Shown here: positions 63,142 through 64,000 of the stretch, piece after piece
Layout: each line of letters opens with the position of its first letter
How positions within the stretch are numbered: position 1 is the first letter of the stretch
Assembly (NCBI GenBank): GCA_020466095.1
Contig: CM035808.1
Location: forward strand, 80,702,779-80,766,778
Length of the DNA: 64,000 nt
Source of the DNA: Chlorops oryzae
Taxonomy: Eukaryota > Arthropoda > Insecta > Diptera > Chloropidae
Direction of reading: 5' to 3'
Notes under the pieces: model-generated
The model's input: the letters and a program-made list of their open reading frames with translations, nothing else
Databases searched by the model: none
What the model was told of the DNA's origin: nothing
Position numbers and translations under genes: made by a program

Positions 63142-64000
63142 ATTCATAAATGTACCACAGATTTGAAGTAAATTGATCGAAGATTTAAAAAAAAATTAAA
63201 AAAGCATGTCTTAATTGGACCTTTTCCATACCAAAATGGCTCCCAAAGTAAAATAATTGAAAATTTTTTCAGAATTTTTGACTTTGAGCGTTTATTTTTC
63301 ACACAATAACTGCAGTTTTGACCATCAATTCAATTTTGCCCAAAAGCCTGTACAATTGGCTTTCAAACCGCATTACAATTTTTTATCTACAGTAAGCCAC
63401 TAGCGTGGGAGAATTGTTTTTCGGGACTTAGTGCCAGAAAACGTTAAGGCCCTATAACTCCTCAGGGGTGCATTTGGGACCCCCACCTCACATACGATTT
63501 TTTGTTCATCTTGGACTCTCCTACCACCCCTGTAAAGGAATGTACTACCTGACGGGACATCCTGTATTTAAAAAAAAATTTTTTTAAATATTGTTTTTTT
63601 TATTACTATTTGTTTTCTTTTCTTCTTTTCTTTTTCACATTCCTTATATTTGTTAACAAACATTTTTTTTTTTGCATTTTGCTGTCTCGTTAGATGTCCA
63701 AGTTTTTGACTATTTTAACAAATATTTTTCTTAACACTAGTCAAACCGGCTGTCCTTTGAACTTAAAAATAATAAATTGAGCAAGAATTTGTTATGTTAC
63801 GTTAAATTGAATGATTTTTCAATTCGGCAAAACTTTAATTATTTAGATGAATATAACAATAAAATAAACAAAACTTTACCTCGTCAAAATCCCCATCTTT
63901 CATACAACTGGTCACCGACTCTATGTTTCTTCTTTTTCCCTATTGGTTTGTTTTGGTTCCCGTTGACCGTCTTCAGCGCTGTCATTTGGCTCGATTTTGC
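63142..64000. other. AT-rich stretch without recognised genes
   Basis: T-rich homopolymers near 63570-63680. No open frame with motifs and no repeat pairing seen within the window. Confidence 0.4.

Overview
This window looks like repeat-rich chromatin from an insect nuclear genome, most likely a fly. Almost everything recognisable is transposable-element derived: DD34D mariners (one Himar1-like), Jockey-group LINEs, Gypsy, Copia and BEL/Pao elements, hAT and Mutator remnants, and short TIR elements. I found no convincing host gene. A 100-N assembly gap lies at 53903-54002.

Layout. 1-4400: a Mutator-like transposase gene (minus) broken by a frameshift and by a 1287-bp mariner. 5310-9230: a 5'-truncated Jockey LINE (minus). 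9474-22935: two head-to-head copies of an uncommon zinc-finger/tyrosine-recombinase gene. The 5' flank of the left copy is split by an 8.2-kb Gypsy element (10660-18828) with near-identical 947-bp LTRs and a GTGG target duplication. In the usual env position this Gypsy carries a Ulp1/SENP-type C48 cysteine protease ORF, which is the most interesting item here. 22970-29556: a SINE-like repeat, hAT and retropepsin remnants, TIR elements with TTA/TAA duplications, and a foldback.

29565-34186: a hAT-like element with an 8-bp duplication and a nested Himar1-like mariner holding one nonsense codon. 34461-35161: a lone LTR of 17.6/297 type with its primer site. 37840-38790: a decayed transposase-like gene. 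38822-40109: a second mariner. 42388-53831: a decayed Copia element hosting four insertions: a 1452-bp TIR element in its LTR, a third mariner, a 3.4-kb BEL/Pao-derived insert, and about 670 bp in gag. 54003-62470: a PIF/Harbinger-like fragment followed by a LOA/Jockey-group LINE. That LINE is split by a 4.6-kb palindromic element (56159-60786, 8-bp duplication) and by an 869-bp TIR element with two tRNA-like segments, and is followed by a foldback repeat.

The genes do not form a pathway; the window is a record of nested insertions. Several older copies act as empty-site references that allow insertions to be reconstructed to the base. Most identifiable coding elements point to the minus strand, so a piRNA-cluster-like role is possible but unproven. 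All identifications come from reading translated motifs by eye; no database search was run.
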